From the NCBI GenBank assembly GCA_050084515.1, contig CM114271.1:25606001-25670000 (forward strand): a stretch of 64,000 bases of DNA, in the 5' to 3' direction. The DNA is from Blasia pusilla. Lineage: Eukaryota; Marchantiophyta; Marchantiopsida; Blasiales. Under the pieces are notes generated by a model that saw only the letters and a list, made by a program, of their open reading frames with translations, made no database searches and had not been told where the DNA came from. The position numbers and the translations under genes are program-made. Shown piece after piece: positions 1-11,700 of this stretch (position 1 is the stretch's first letter; the number at the start of each line of letters is the position of its first letter).

Positions 1-1299
1 CACGAAATCCCATAATCCTCGCTCTCTGCAAAACTCCCATCTAGACCACAATTGGCACACCTGGCCATTTTCCTCACACAATCTTGGCACAACCAGCTCC
101 CCTTGTGGTTTGGTAGGAGGTTGACCCCTGGGCAAGAGTTCTCTATAGCCCCCGCTGATTTTGCAGTTGCATGGAAGTGTCTGGCACAAGGCCCGTCGCA
201 AACAACCAGGTCTTTCCCATGTTGTGCGAATCCACATCGTCATACAACATACATCGTTGACATACCATACTCACATACATATATATCATAGACGAGAGCA
301 TCCACAAACACAAGTGTACCACAACTGAAATCCGTGAAAGACCTACTTTCATAAAACACGTATAGAATCACATACAATCGAGCCAAACCCATTACACGAT
401 GGGAGAATCCAGGTCAAAGCTTGCGGGAACCACCATAGCCAAGAGCTCTACTCACTATCAAGGCTAACTACCAAGGCAATAGGCTCAACTCAAAGAACTA
501 ACTGTTCTTTGAGTGCACTCCACACTATATCCTCCAACCTAAGAGCGGGCCCTACTGGAAAAGTCACCCTCAACTCAGTAAACCCCAACCCTATGTATGA
601 AACCGCATCTCTACCTAGACACTACGGCCCTACATAAGGTATGGCCTCTATTAGCATACTATACTCTACGACATAATCCGTATGGTCATGATACCCATCA
701 TCACAGATTGCACAAATGTGGGTTGCCTTTTGCAAAACCTGGAGTGCACTATATGGCGCATAAGTGCTCATCTTGAGGGTTTTCTTGGCCTCGTATTTCG
801 GGCGCGCCATCCTTGTACTCGTACATTTTGAGACAAAAGACAATAAGATTACTATTAGGTGTAGAAATTCAATGGATCTTGAATGTCCATGATTCAGGCA
901 TGGAAAAAAAAAGGCTATAAAATGGATGTCAATGCATGTGGAGGTTACCTATTGCCTTCACGATACTCGGATTTCCAATAGTCAAACCTTTCGTACCTGT
1001 ACATAGAACAAGTTAAAGTTAAGTAGCATAAGAAGCAATAATTTCTACAGAAATCATTACTTCTTATTAATTATTTGGTTGCATACATCCCCGTAATAGC
1101 GTCTTTTATCGTCCAAGGTCAAGAGTGTACACACACCATGCCCCCTCAAAATAAGCCCAATTCCCTCAATGAAGACAAATATCGTGCCTCAATTCATGAT
1201 TGGCAACCATGGATCCTGTTATTGTCTTCATGTTTATAATGACAAATGTTATCCGTCTGCCATATGAGGGGCCTCAAGTTAGGCTATGGATCTTACTCG
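1..1299. other. Unidentified AT-rich DNA, possible decayed LTR-like sequence
   Basis: No gene is recognisable. Around 235-330 the phrase 'acaacatacatcgtt' and its AC-rich surroundings resemble the sequences at 55.03 kb and 58.93 kb that flank the gypsy copies on the right, so part of this stretch may be another decayed copy of the same element. A 73-codon minus-strand open frame at 622-843 could not be assigned. Confidence 0.3.
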
Positions 1300-1855
1300 T
1301 TACCATACTGCAGCATCACGACATATGTTTAGGCAACATATGCAAACTTTCCCAAAAATTGTTCTACGACTTGAGCGAATGCATACTAAGTCCCCCGAGG
1401 TTACAACTTCCCAAGTATTACAATACTCAAGAGTAACCTCTACCGTGTGGCCACCAATAGAACGTGCATATTCAATGATGGCTCGTGCCTTCCTAACAAT
1501 GGGATGATCCTCCCTAGGGAGAATCCCCCTTGCATCATGACAGATATGAAGAGTGATTTTGCAGGTGAACCCAAGCATTAGCCATGCTAATAGTGCTTCT
1601 CTATCCTCCCTCCACATAACAATATCTACAAATCGGACATACACGTGGCAATCTTCTAAGCGGGAATAGCCAATTCCTAATATGCCTTTGTTGCCTATTT
1701 GGGGTCCAATAACGGTCAGAGTAAGTATGAAAGTAACAAATGTTTTCCCTTGCAGATTCTGGGAGGGCAAGGATACGGTCCAAGAGACTAGTAGGCATGA
1801 TCATGGTAAAGATCTTGACCTTCACTTCAAAAGGAAGGCTCCTTAATCTGGACAA
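1300..1855 (-). pseudogene. Unidentified ORF pair with a frameshift, weak F-box-like start
   Basis: Two overlapping minus-strand open frames (1855-1601 and 1770-1300) look like one coding sequence switched by a frameshift near 1690. The first begins MSRLRSLPFEVKVKIF, which resembles the opening helix of an F-box (LPxEVxxKI). The second continues with about 110 residues of mixed, protein-like composition and no repeats or membrane segment. I do not recognise the family. No splice signals were resolved, so an unseen short intron could replace the frameshift. Chance open frames are the main alternative. Confidence 0.25.
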
Positions 1856-2504
<649 letters not shown>

Positions 2505-2630
2505 CCATTAAGTAGTGTCTGTCATAGCCTTGCCACCATAGACCCGCGCCCTAGTTGGATGGTGCTTGAGACTAGGATGGGTTTAGAGAGAGAAGCAAGT
2601 GAAGAAGGTACCATATGAGAGGAGGGAGAC

Positions 2631-2782
<152 letters not shown>

Positions 2783-2887
2783 GGCTACGCTGAATCACAA
2801 TCGAGATGCTCACATGGAAAAAGTGTTCAAGGGGCTTACCCTGCCTTGTTTGCAGCATGTCGAAGGAAGCTAGACCCGTAATTCACC

Positions 2888-3106
2888 GTGGGCAACCTCT
2901 CCGTGGAGTCCTTCATCCTATGCATGACCAAAGGAGGGGACAAGGTCGTCCAAAACGTCCCTTTTGGCTGCGACCACGCCAACGAAGGCTTGTTCATGGG
3001 CATCGGGGGCATCCTTGGCCTCGGCAAGGTCTCCGTGTCCTTCCCTACCCAGCTTGCCTTACCCTACGTGAAGAAGTTCTCCTACTGCATGGAAGAGAGA
3101 TAGAGA
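2888..3106 (+). pseudogene. Aspartic protease (A1 family, plant ASPG/nucellin-like) gene fragment
   Basis: About 71 codons match the inner part of the N-terminal lobe of plant A1 aspartic peptidases. Visible are the family's FGCxHxNxGLF signature (here FGCDHANEGLFMG), then GILGLGKVSVSFPTQL, then KKFSYCM. Both catalytic Asp-containing motifs (DTG/DSG) are absent, as are the signal peptide and the C-terminal lobe. The frame stops immediately after the SYCMEER segment. The fragment starts abruptly about 110 bp downstream of the (GA)n tract. It is therefore a truncated copy without catalytic potential and not a functional protease. The base composition is clearly more GC-rich than its surroundings, as expected for former coding sequence. 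Confidence 0.65.
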
Positions 3107-6100
3107 GTTGGGGTGCGGGGGGGGAGGGGGAGGGGAAAACCCTTAACGCGGGCTTTAGGGTTTTCAAGAGGGTTTAGGGCCTAAATCCTATTTCCCTTTA
3201 CTCCACTATCTCTAACTTTTTTCTCTAACTTTGAACAAGTTTTAGTCATTTTCTTCATAATAGTTGTAGGTTAGATGATCCAAGTCACTCTTTGGAAGAT
3301 AGAGAGGAGAAATAAATTGTTCATTTTGCTCATTACATGGCTAGGTTTTAAACATTGATATACAAGTTAAAGTGGCTTCCTAAATGTTTTCATGTTGTTA
3401 AATAAGTATCAAATTGTGACTCCCCTACCGTGTGAGTAATTCTCAAGTAACAATGCCGGTTTTGGAGTAACTAAGAGTAATAAAAAAGAATCTAAGTAAC
3501 ACGAGTCACAATGATATGGGTTTAAAATGGCCCTTTTTCTACTAGTGTACCCATCATGTTGATCCCTACAAAGATATCTACCACTCTTGCACCCTTCTCC
3601 AAACGCTACCACACAACATGTGTGATATCCAAAGATAGCAAGTCTCCAATCCAAGAGCATGACCGACACCTAACTCTGTGTGCTCCAAGACACAAGCGCG
3701 GCTCCACGCCTCCCTCATAAGCTTGTTTGCACTCATTTGCAACTAAACACTCGTACCCAAAAATGATAAAGAAGTCTCCGTACCATGGAAAGAGATACCC
3801 ACCCAACCATGTCTCTTAGTAGGACTATCTACTACTAGGATGTCCTCCACATGGGTGCTCCTCTCCCATAACTCTCATGGTTAGCTAACACTACCTATGA
3901 ATGCTGCCAACATGATCACCGTATCGTCGCGTGGTCGACCACCACAATGCCCTACAAACTACACCGGTAGATGGTTCACCCGCCCATCATTTGATTTCCA
4001 TCCAAATCAATAAGAAATTGTCTCCTCCCATAAATCAAGGATGAAACCAAAGGGGTATTACACCGTACTCCCTACCAACATATCATACGACTCTGCCGGT
4101 ATCGTAATCGCACGAGAGCATACCGTCGCACTATTTGACGGATGCTCTAGCTAGATTCTGACCACTTTCTCTTGTCGAGTCATGTACAGCGTAGGTAACA
4201 CGTTCCCAATAGAGGTTTGTATTTGAAAAGGACGTGCTAAGCTCAATGTTTCCTTTCCATAATTAAGAACCAAACCAGGTATATGGACAACTTGGGCATG
4301 GTACTTGCTTTCTCGAAGCAAGCCTAGGGGTGAAAGCGAGGTAGATCCAATGTTTGGTTAGCCAAGGCCAGCTCTGGGATTCAAAGTTTTGTAGAGCTAA
4401 TAGAGATGCACATGCTTAAGGTAAAATAAGTTTTCCATAATTGTAGTTCATTTGTGAATCATCTGATTGTTTTTTTTAGCCTATTCCAGTCCTAATATAT
4501 TCTTTAATGATTTAGGTATCGAGATAGAGCTCTCTATGTTCAAAAACGTTCTTTTGAACCTAGAGACCTCTCGATTAAAGTGGTTTCTTTGACCTCAAAG
4601 AATCCACTTCAATGGGAAGGATGCAACAAGGCTATTTAGCCATATATCTAGTGGAATCAAGCTATATCAACTTTGTGTTTTGAGGCATCAGATATATGCT
4701 ATTTGATTTGACTTCAGCCAAAACAACCCATCTTATAGACTTGATAAAACAACTCTGGATAATGGCCAACTACCAGCCTTTAAGCCTATCCCTAACAATC
4801 TGGATAACCCACATCACTTCCCAATTCTCCCTAAATTGGATGATATGATCATTATATCTTGCGATCCTAGCATGGGTCTTTCTAGCTCTTCTCACATTGG
4901 CTTGAAACACTCCAACCAGATTCCAACGAGTTCTACTTCAGCCCACAATAGTGATTAAAATTATATTTTGCAACCTCCAAGCAAGCACAAATGTATTTGA
5001 TTGGAGTATCTTGCCTTGGTGCAGCATTGCGATTATGTCTCATTCTTGATTTTCCGTTTGTCACGCAATGTCATTGTCTTATTTCCATCATGTGTTTTCA
5101 ATAGTGTTTCTTGATGAAATGCAAGTTTTTGTTGGACATACCATCACTCTAATCAACCATGACATCGCTTTCCACAACTTACATAGATGCTCCTACAATA
5201 AGATTTTGCAGATGTAGTCTCCACACTACTTTCATGAATAGCAAGATCTACCTTCATTTGGAACAACATGCTTTATGTCCACAATTCAAGATCGACACCA
5301 TTTTCTAACTTCTAAACTTCTCAATTTTAAGTGTAGCCATGGGACATTAGAACCCATTAGCATGTTTTTGTGTTTCATTGAGATTCCAATGCTTATACTA
5401 TAGTTACTACTGATTGCATAAATTCAAAATGATTTTTTTCTTTACATTTTTTGCGTGTTTCTCTATTGTTCACTCTTTGCTTGTTTTAGTTTTCTACACC
5501 AACATGTACCTTTATTGCTTTACTCTAGTATCCCCCTGCAACTTAATCTTATAACTTGGTTAGACTCTTATAGTTGTTATGGTTGTAGGTTGCAGGCATA
5601 TAACTCACTCCACCTCCACCTCCACAAAGGAGTAGTTTTGGCGCAACTTAAAACTTGTCAAATGCCACATCGATTGACTTTGAAGAGACTCCAATGCACG
5701 ACCACCATCAACATGGGTCCATTGCTGTTGATGTTTATGATTCAATTTCTTTGGCATTACATGAAGCAGAAGAATGTTGTATTCATCTCTCTATAAACAT
5801 TGCTATTCTTACAGATATGTTTTGAGCAACTCAAGGAGAGGCTCGATTAAGTGTTGCTACTTAAGCTGAAACAAAGCATAAATTAGCATAAGCGAAGGCT
5901 TAGTTCAAAGATTTTTGCAAAGACATACAAAAATTATATAGAAAATGATCTAGAACTTCGTTTGCAAGCATCCGTAATAGAATGCATGTTGCGATGGTAG
6001 TTCTTTATAGGAGTTCTTGCGACTACATATTTTGATCCAACAACAACCAGTGTTCAAGACATGTTGCTTTTGTAAATGTTGTTAGCTAAGGTTTTCACTT

Positions 6101-7590
6101 TATGTTTTATGTTACCATGATTCAAAACAATTTTTTTGCTTCAATGGCTAGTGTATGCCTCGATATATTTGCCTTAGATACTGCTGATGAGAACTTTAGT
6201 TGTTGATTTATGCCATAAAACTTCAAAGCGCCACTTTCGTTTAAGCTGGCACCACTTAACTCTTGTAGTCCCCCTATATTACTTATGGCTTCCTCCAATG
6301 GATGGTTTCTCCATTTACTTTCTATTTGCACGCATTTTATTCATGCATTCCTTGCTTGTAGCATCACAATTCAGATCGACACTTTTGCTTCACTATGCAA
6401 CCTTTGCTTGCATATCCTTGTAATAGATGTTCCACACAAGCTTTCACTTGGTATTTTCTGCCATTTCAAAAAAACCCTTACGTAAGAATTACGAGCACAT
6501 GCCACTTTTGCAGTAGCCTCATATTATAGAGTGTCGTCGTCCAATTGATTGTATCTCCCTTATGCATTCTATTTGCACATGTATTTATAACACCATCCCT
6601 TTTGTGTGGGACCCCATTCACCTCTATGTGTGAAATTAGCCTTCGCTCATATCCAAATGCATGCTCAACATTTATTTATGTTTCTTATCAACCGCACTTA
6701 GTTCTAATCCTACTCCCAACATCCAAATGCATGCTCATAATTTTATTTGTGTTTCTTATCAACCCCATCAATCTTACTCAACTCTAATTAGAACATAGAT
6801 AAATATTCCAAGACTATTCATTATCTGTGCTAGGATGCGGCTTCACTACTCATCAAAAGTATCACCCTTTATTTATTCGAGCTCCACCAATGAATATATA
6901 CGATATACCACATATTCTTAGTTGCTTACGAGTTGGTGCCCGTGCGAGGCACTAATTTATAAGTTTGAATTACCCATCTTAAATGTACGATTGAATTCAC
7001 GCGATCCTATTGGTTTAGACAACAAGCAATTATATTGGCTAAAAAATGAATGTGTTAAAAGGAGAGGTGATCTCAAAATGAATAGGCACTCTTCAATAAT
7101 ATAATAGGTGAACTATGCTCACCGCTTACTGACCACATCCCACGATCATATACTCTGGTCAGTATTGCATGTAGTAATGCTCATGCATTCTCGATCCTAC
7201 TATTTGTCCGGTCCAACCATCTATATTATTGAAAGAGGTTGGGACTTGAGGAACCCCTCCTCTGCCGTCAACATGTATGCTTTCTGCACTCCTCCCGTAT
7301 TGACATGTTTATTGTTCGACGGAAGAACGAACAAGAGGAGCTCAAATCTAAAAGATTTAACGAACATGTTTCCCGTAGGATGATTTTTTCACCCGTGCAT
7401 AGCGTAAGGGCGGATGCTAGTAGATTTTGTGACCATTCACCGTTTAAACCATTCATTATTATGGACCGCACGCTTGTTCTTGCTGGGAAATGAATGGGAA
7501 ATGAATGGCAAATGGGTGAAATTCGGATGCGGTGAACGTGGGGCGGCGAATGCAAAACGTGGAAAGCTAGGAACGGAAAGAGGAAAAATC
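3107..7590. other. Gene-poor stretch, no recognisable gene
   Basis: This stretch holds AT-rich DNA with only short, unconserved open frames on both strands. Minus-strand frames at 3409-3806 look like possible transposon relics but show no diagnostic motif. A 70-bp imperfect tandem duplication lies at 6651-6790. The last 400 bp become GC-richer towards the CBSCBSPB gene. Confidence 0.5.
6651..6790. repeat. Imperfect 70-bp tandem duplication
   Basis: The phrase 'atccaaatgcatgctca' starts at 6651 and again at 6721. Each is followed by a near-identical AT-rich stretch ending 'gtttcttatcaacc'. Two units, period 70 bp. Confidence 0.85.
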
Positions 7591-8782
7591 AGTTAACTTG
7601 CCAGACGGAAATCCATCGCGGCAGTAGACGGCGCAGAAGTAGGGGCAGAAGAAAACCAGACCGGATGGGACCTGACCGGCGAGCGACATACAAAGCGAGA
7701 CTAGCGAGTGCGCTCTGTGTGGGAAACGCGGGCAGCGGCGGGAGGGTCGCGGGCAGAGCTAGAAGAGCATGCATGGATAAGCAAAGTCGATGGACATGGG
7801 AGGAAACTGCACAAACCGGGCGAAGAGAGGCCGAGAGCGGGTGCCATCAGGAGGGGCAGCGGAGAAGTGCGGCGTGTGCTGCGGATCTCGCAAACCACGG
7901 CCAGGGATTGGGTGGGAGAGGGCTCGTGCAGGCGGGCAGCGGCGAAAAAGGGCGGATCCGCATCCTCTTCGGGTTCCCGTTGAGGTGCGGGTGCCCACCT
8001 CCCCTCTGTCCACCCGTTCCGAATCGCACGGGCTCCAAGGAGAGGGACGGGCCCCGGCGGGACTAGGCGCGGGTGGAGTTGATGGACCGGCGAAGCGCCA
8101 ATTGAAGGGGAGGGTGCTTAGCAATTGTTCTCTTCCTTCTGCTTTCTGGCCTCGCGAGAAGGCAGGCAGCTCGGCATCCCGTGTTGCTATCCGCCTTGTA
8201 CCTCTCTCTCTTTGTTGGGGCGGAAGTAGGAGCAGGCAGCAGTAGCTCGTGGGATTCCTAGGCTTAGATTGGGACAGGGAACAGTCCGCTGGTTCTGGAT
8301 CGAGAAAGAATCGAAGAGGGAAAAAAATCGGGAGAGATTTTCTCGAGTGTTGCTGTGGCGTGGGAATGCACGTGATGCTGGTTCGTTCGTGAGCGATGGG
8401 AGGGAAGGAGTGATTGATTGATTCACTGATGCGGTTGGTGGTTGCGGGTGGGCGAGCGAGTGAGCGAGGTCGATTAGATCTGGTGTATCCATTTCGCGTG
8501 CGAAGGTGCATCTTTTTGGATCGAAGGAACAGACGTTCCGTGGGGAAGGATTCGAATTCGTTGTTCTTGGGGGAAGGACTGTTTTGCATTTTTTTTGGGG
8601 TGAAGTAGTTTGCTGTTGGGGATCGTGTGATCTGTTTGCGATCTTGGAGGATCGGAGGGAGTCCAGGTGTGAGAATAATTGGTGATTTGTGACAAGGGGA
8701 AGGCCCCTTGCAGCACGGCAGAATCGGATTCTGAGAAAGGAACAGGCCTGAGGCCGTGTGAGGGGAGAGCAGAGGATCGAGA
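7591..8782 (+). promoter_or_regulatory. GC-rich promoter and 5' leader of the CBSCBSPB gene
   Basis: About 1.2 kb of sharply GC-rich DNA, unlike the AT-rich flanks, leads up to the start codon at 8783. The last several hundred bases are G-rich on the + strand and probably form a long 5' untranslated leader. Long open frames on either strand here, including a 344-codon minus-strand frame at 7759-8793, are explained by the high GC content and match no family I know. No TATA box could be assigned with confidence. Confidence 0.5.
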
Positions 8783-11700
8783 ATGAGCAGCATAGGATCT
8801 GCTGCGAATGGAGCAGCTCTGGGACCTGGGGGGAAACGGCAAGGACAAGCGTCGACTCCGAAGCGGCCTGGGGTGGCAAGAAAAAAGCCTCCGTCTGAAA
8901 GTGGCGGGGTTAGAAAGACGGGCGGGGCGGGCAGACCTCTGTATGACTCTTGTCCCTTTTACTGGAAATCAAATTGAGTTTGTTGTTGTGGAGGCTAGTA
9001 TCAAGGGTTTTGGCTTACGATGGTAGTAAAGTTTTGTCGTGCTCTCAATTTGCTGTGAAAGTACCGGATCTATACAGCATGAGATCCTGCGGAAAGAATT
9101 GCGAAACAAATATCTTTGAATGACGCTCAAACTCACTAGTCGCCATAGGCAGTTGAGAATTGGGAGTGAATTGGCTCTCTTGCCCCAAATTCATGGATGA
9201 GAAAGTGCAGCTTATCTAATGTATGGTTTGCTGGTCTGGTTCACGTTTGAGCGTGTAGGTCATAGAACCCTCTCTTCGCCTGGGAGCGGAAGAATGTGGT
9301 CGCATGGAAATATTTAATATTTTGCCTCACTCTGAAATTGTGGATGTACGCATATCTAGGCATATCGACGAGGCAGTTTTATAAATACAGACACCCGGAA
9401 TCTTGAGAATCTTGATGTCATGAGTTCTCTCGTCCATACCGCAGTACACTGTCTACTGTGGCAGGAAAATGTCAAACGATTATCCGCTTAGGTAATGCAG
9501 TACCGTCTTGTGCATTCTTAGAATGTGCACACCGGTTGGAAGACTAGAGAACTTATGCTCTCTCACTATAGGTTTCTTCTAGCGTAGACTGCGAACAGTG
9601 GTAAGAAAGTAGGAAGGGCACCGGTATCCGTAGTCAAATAAGTATGACGTAGGTGGAATTAGTTTCAAGCAAATCCCGAAAAGTGCTGAAAGTTTCGAGT
9701 CACTTTGTTAGGATTCACATTGTTGTCAAATACCTATGGTACTGTTTGTGGGAAGCTTCTTGACTGGCAACACAAAGGATGTTGCGATAGCATGAAAGCT
9801 GGGCTGGCTGGTAGGTTTTGAATTCGAATTTATCATGTGTGCAGCCTTTGCTGGCATCTCCATTGATTGAAGACGTGATGCTATTTCGGTACAAAGGATG
9901 TAGATTTGCAGCTTTGAGAAGCTCAATAATGGACAGTTATTGTTTCAAGCTCTACAATATTTTTTGAGATTCCAATGCCCTGTTTCTCTTTACCAAACAG
10001 AACCTCTCCAGGGGAGCGAACTGTCAAAAGATTGCGGCTGTCAAAGGCCCTCACCATTCCTGATGGCACAACAGTTGCAGATGCTTGTCGCCGCATGGCC
10101 ACCCGAAGGGTGGATGCTGCCCTTCTCACTGATGCTAGTGCATTACTCTGTGGAATCATCACTGACAAGGTGACAGATCGGTTGGGTCTCTGACGGCTAT
10201 ATCTGGTTGTGTGACTTTATGGCAGTGTGGATGTTTTCCTGTTTCTGTTTCTTCAGTATGATTTCTACACTTCAGGTGAGGTGAGAGCCACTTTTCTTGA
10301 CAGCTTTTTGCACCTCTCAGGTCAGTCCAATTGTGTTGTGTAGGATGTGGCTACAAGGGTTATAGCTGAAGGTCTGAAACCTGAAGAGACATCTGTGTCA
10401 AAAGTTATGACACGGAATCCAATTTTTGTGATGGGAGATACTTTGGCTGTAGACGCCCTACAGAAGATGGTTCAAGGTGAGTGGTCCAATGTAGAACGCT
10501 GATAGTACGTTTGAGTGATTAGCTTTCTATTATCAAGATGAATTGCACGAATATGAGGCAATATGAAATAGGGTTGGACTGGAGGCCATATAAGTTGCAG
10601 GCCCTTATTTATGTGCGCTATGGTTCTTCCCTATGGATGTGGGAGCCTATCAAGACTCTGGTATTGGTGGTTGTTCTAGTAGATTATTGTGCAACTGTGC
10701 CGTTTGGGTTTGGCTGCATGCATCAAAGCAATTCGACGTATAGGTGACTAAATACTGCAATATGCAGGCAAATTTCGGCATCTTCCTGTTGTTGAGAACG
10801 GTGAAGTAGTTGCCCTCCTGGACATCACCAAGTGCCTGTATGATGCAATTGCACGCATGGAGAGGGCAGCTGAGAAAGGCAATGCTATAGCTGCAGCTGT
10901 GGAGGGTGTTGAACGCCAATGGGGAAGTGGTGTCAATGGTGGGTTTTAGAGAGACCTGCAGAACTTGTGGATGGCTTTCTCGTCTTTTATTGAGATTCAG
11001 AATTGCTCATTATTATAGAGAGCCAATGTTCACAAAGATAATCATGGAAGAGTTGATGTTGAAGAATTTGTTGTTATCTCTGCATCTGCTCTGATAACTG
11101 TATTTTCTGTCAAGCAGCTCCATCCAATTTTATTGAAACATTGCGTGAGCGAATGTTTCGACCGACTTTAGGCTCTCTGCTTACTGAAGGAACCAAGTAG
11201 GTTTTTTCTTTGCTTTGTTTCTTTTTGCATTCCCTACAAGAATTGGTGCATTGAAGGAGTCTAAATTGGCTAAAAACAGTTGCAGATACATCTGGAACAA
11301 CAGGTGCTTAAACCATAAACATGTGCTGGGTGCAGGAGTTAAGTTTGCTTGCTCACATTCAAGTGAACTTAATTTTCTATTTCTTTTGACAGGGTTGCAA
11401 CAGTCGGTCTTTCTGACACAGTATACACTGCAACCAAGAAGATGCGCGATCTGCGGGTTAATTCAGTGGTAATCACAACAAACAGCAAGCCTCAGGGCAT
11501 TCTCACGTATGGATTTCATCCGCAACTCGTGTTTTCAGACGAACAAGAACCTTTATTCTCAGTCAGCAGAAGTAATTTACATTTTCTCCCCATTTTGAGC
11601 AGGCCAGCAAGGAGAGATGAGAGAAACCTTGATGGTCATGTAACATGCCTCTGTGTACTTGTTTGTGAACTCCACAGCTCAAAAGATGTGTTGATGCGAG

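Noticed and set aside
7759-8793. 344-codon minus-strand ORF opposite the CBSCBSPB leader
   Set aside because: GC-rich DNA has few stops by chance. The translation is Pro/Ser/Arg-rich with no domain, and it overlaps the promoter and start of a well-supported gene.
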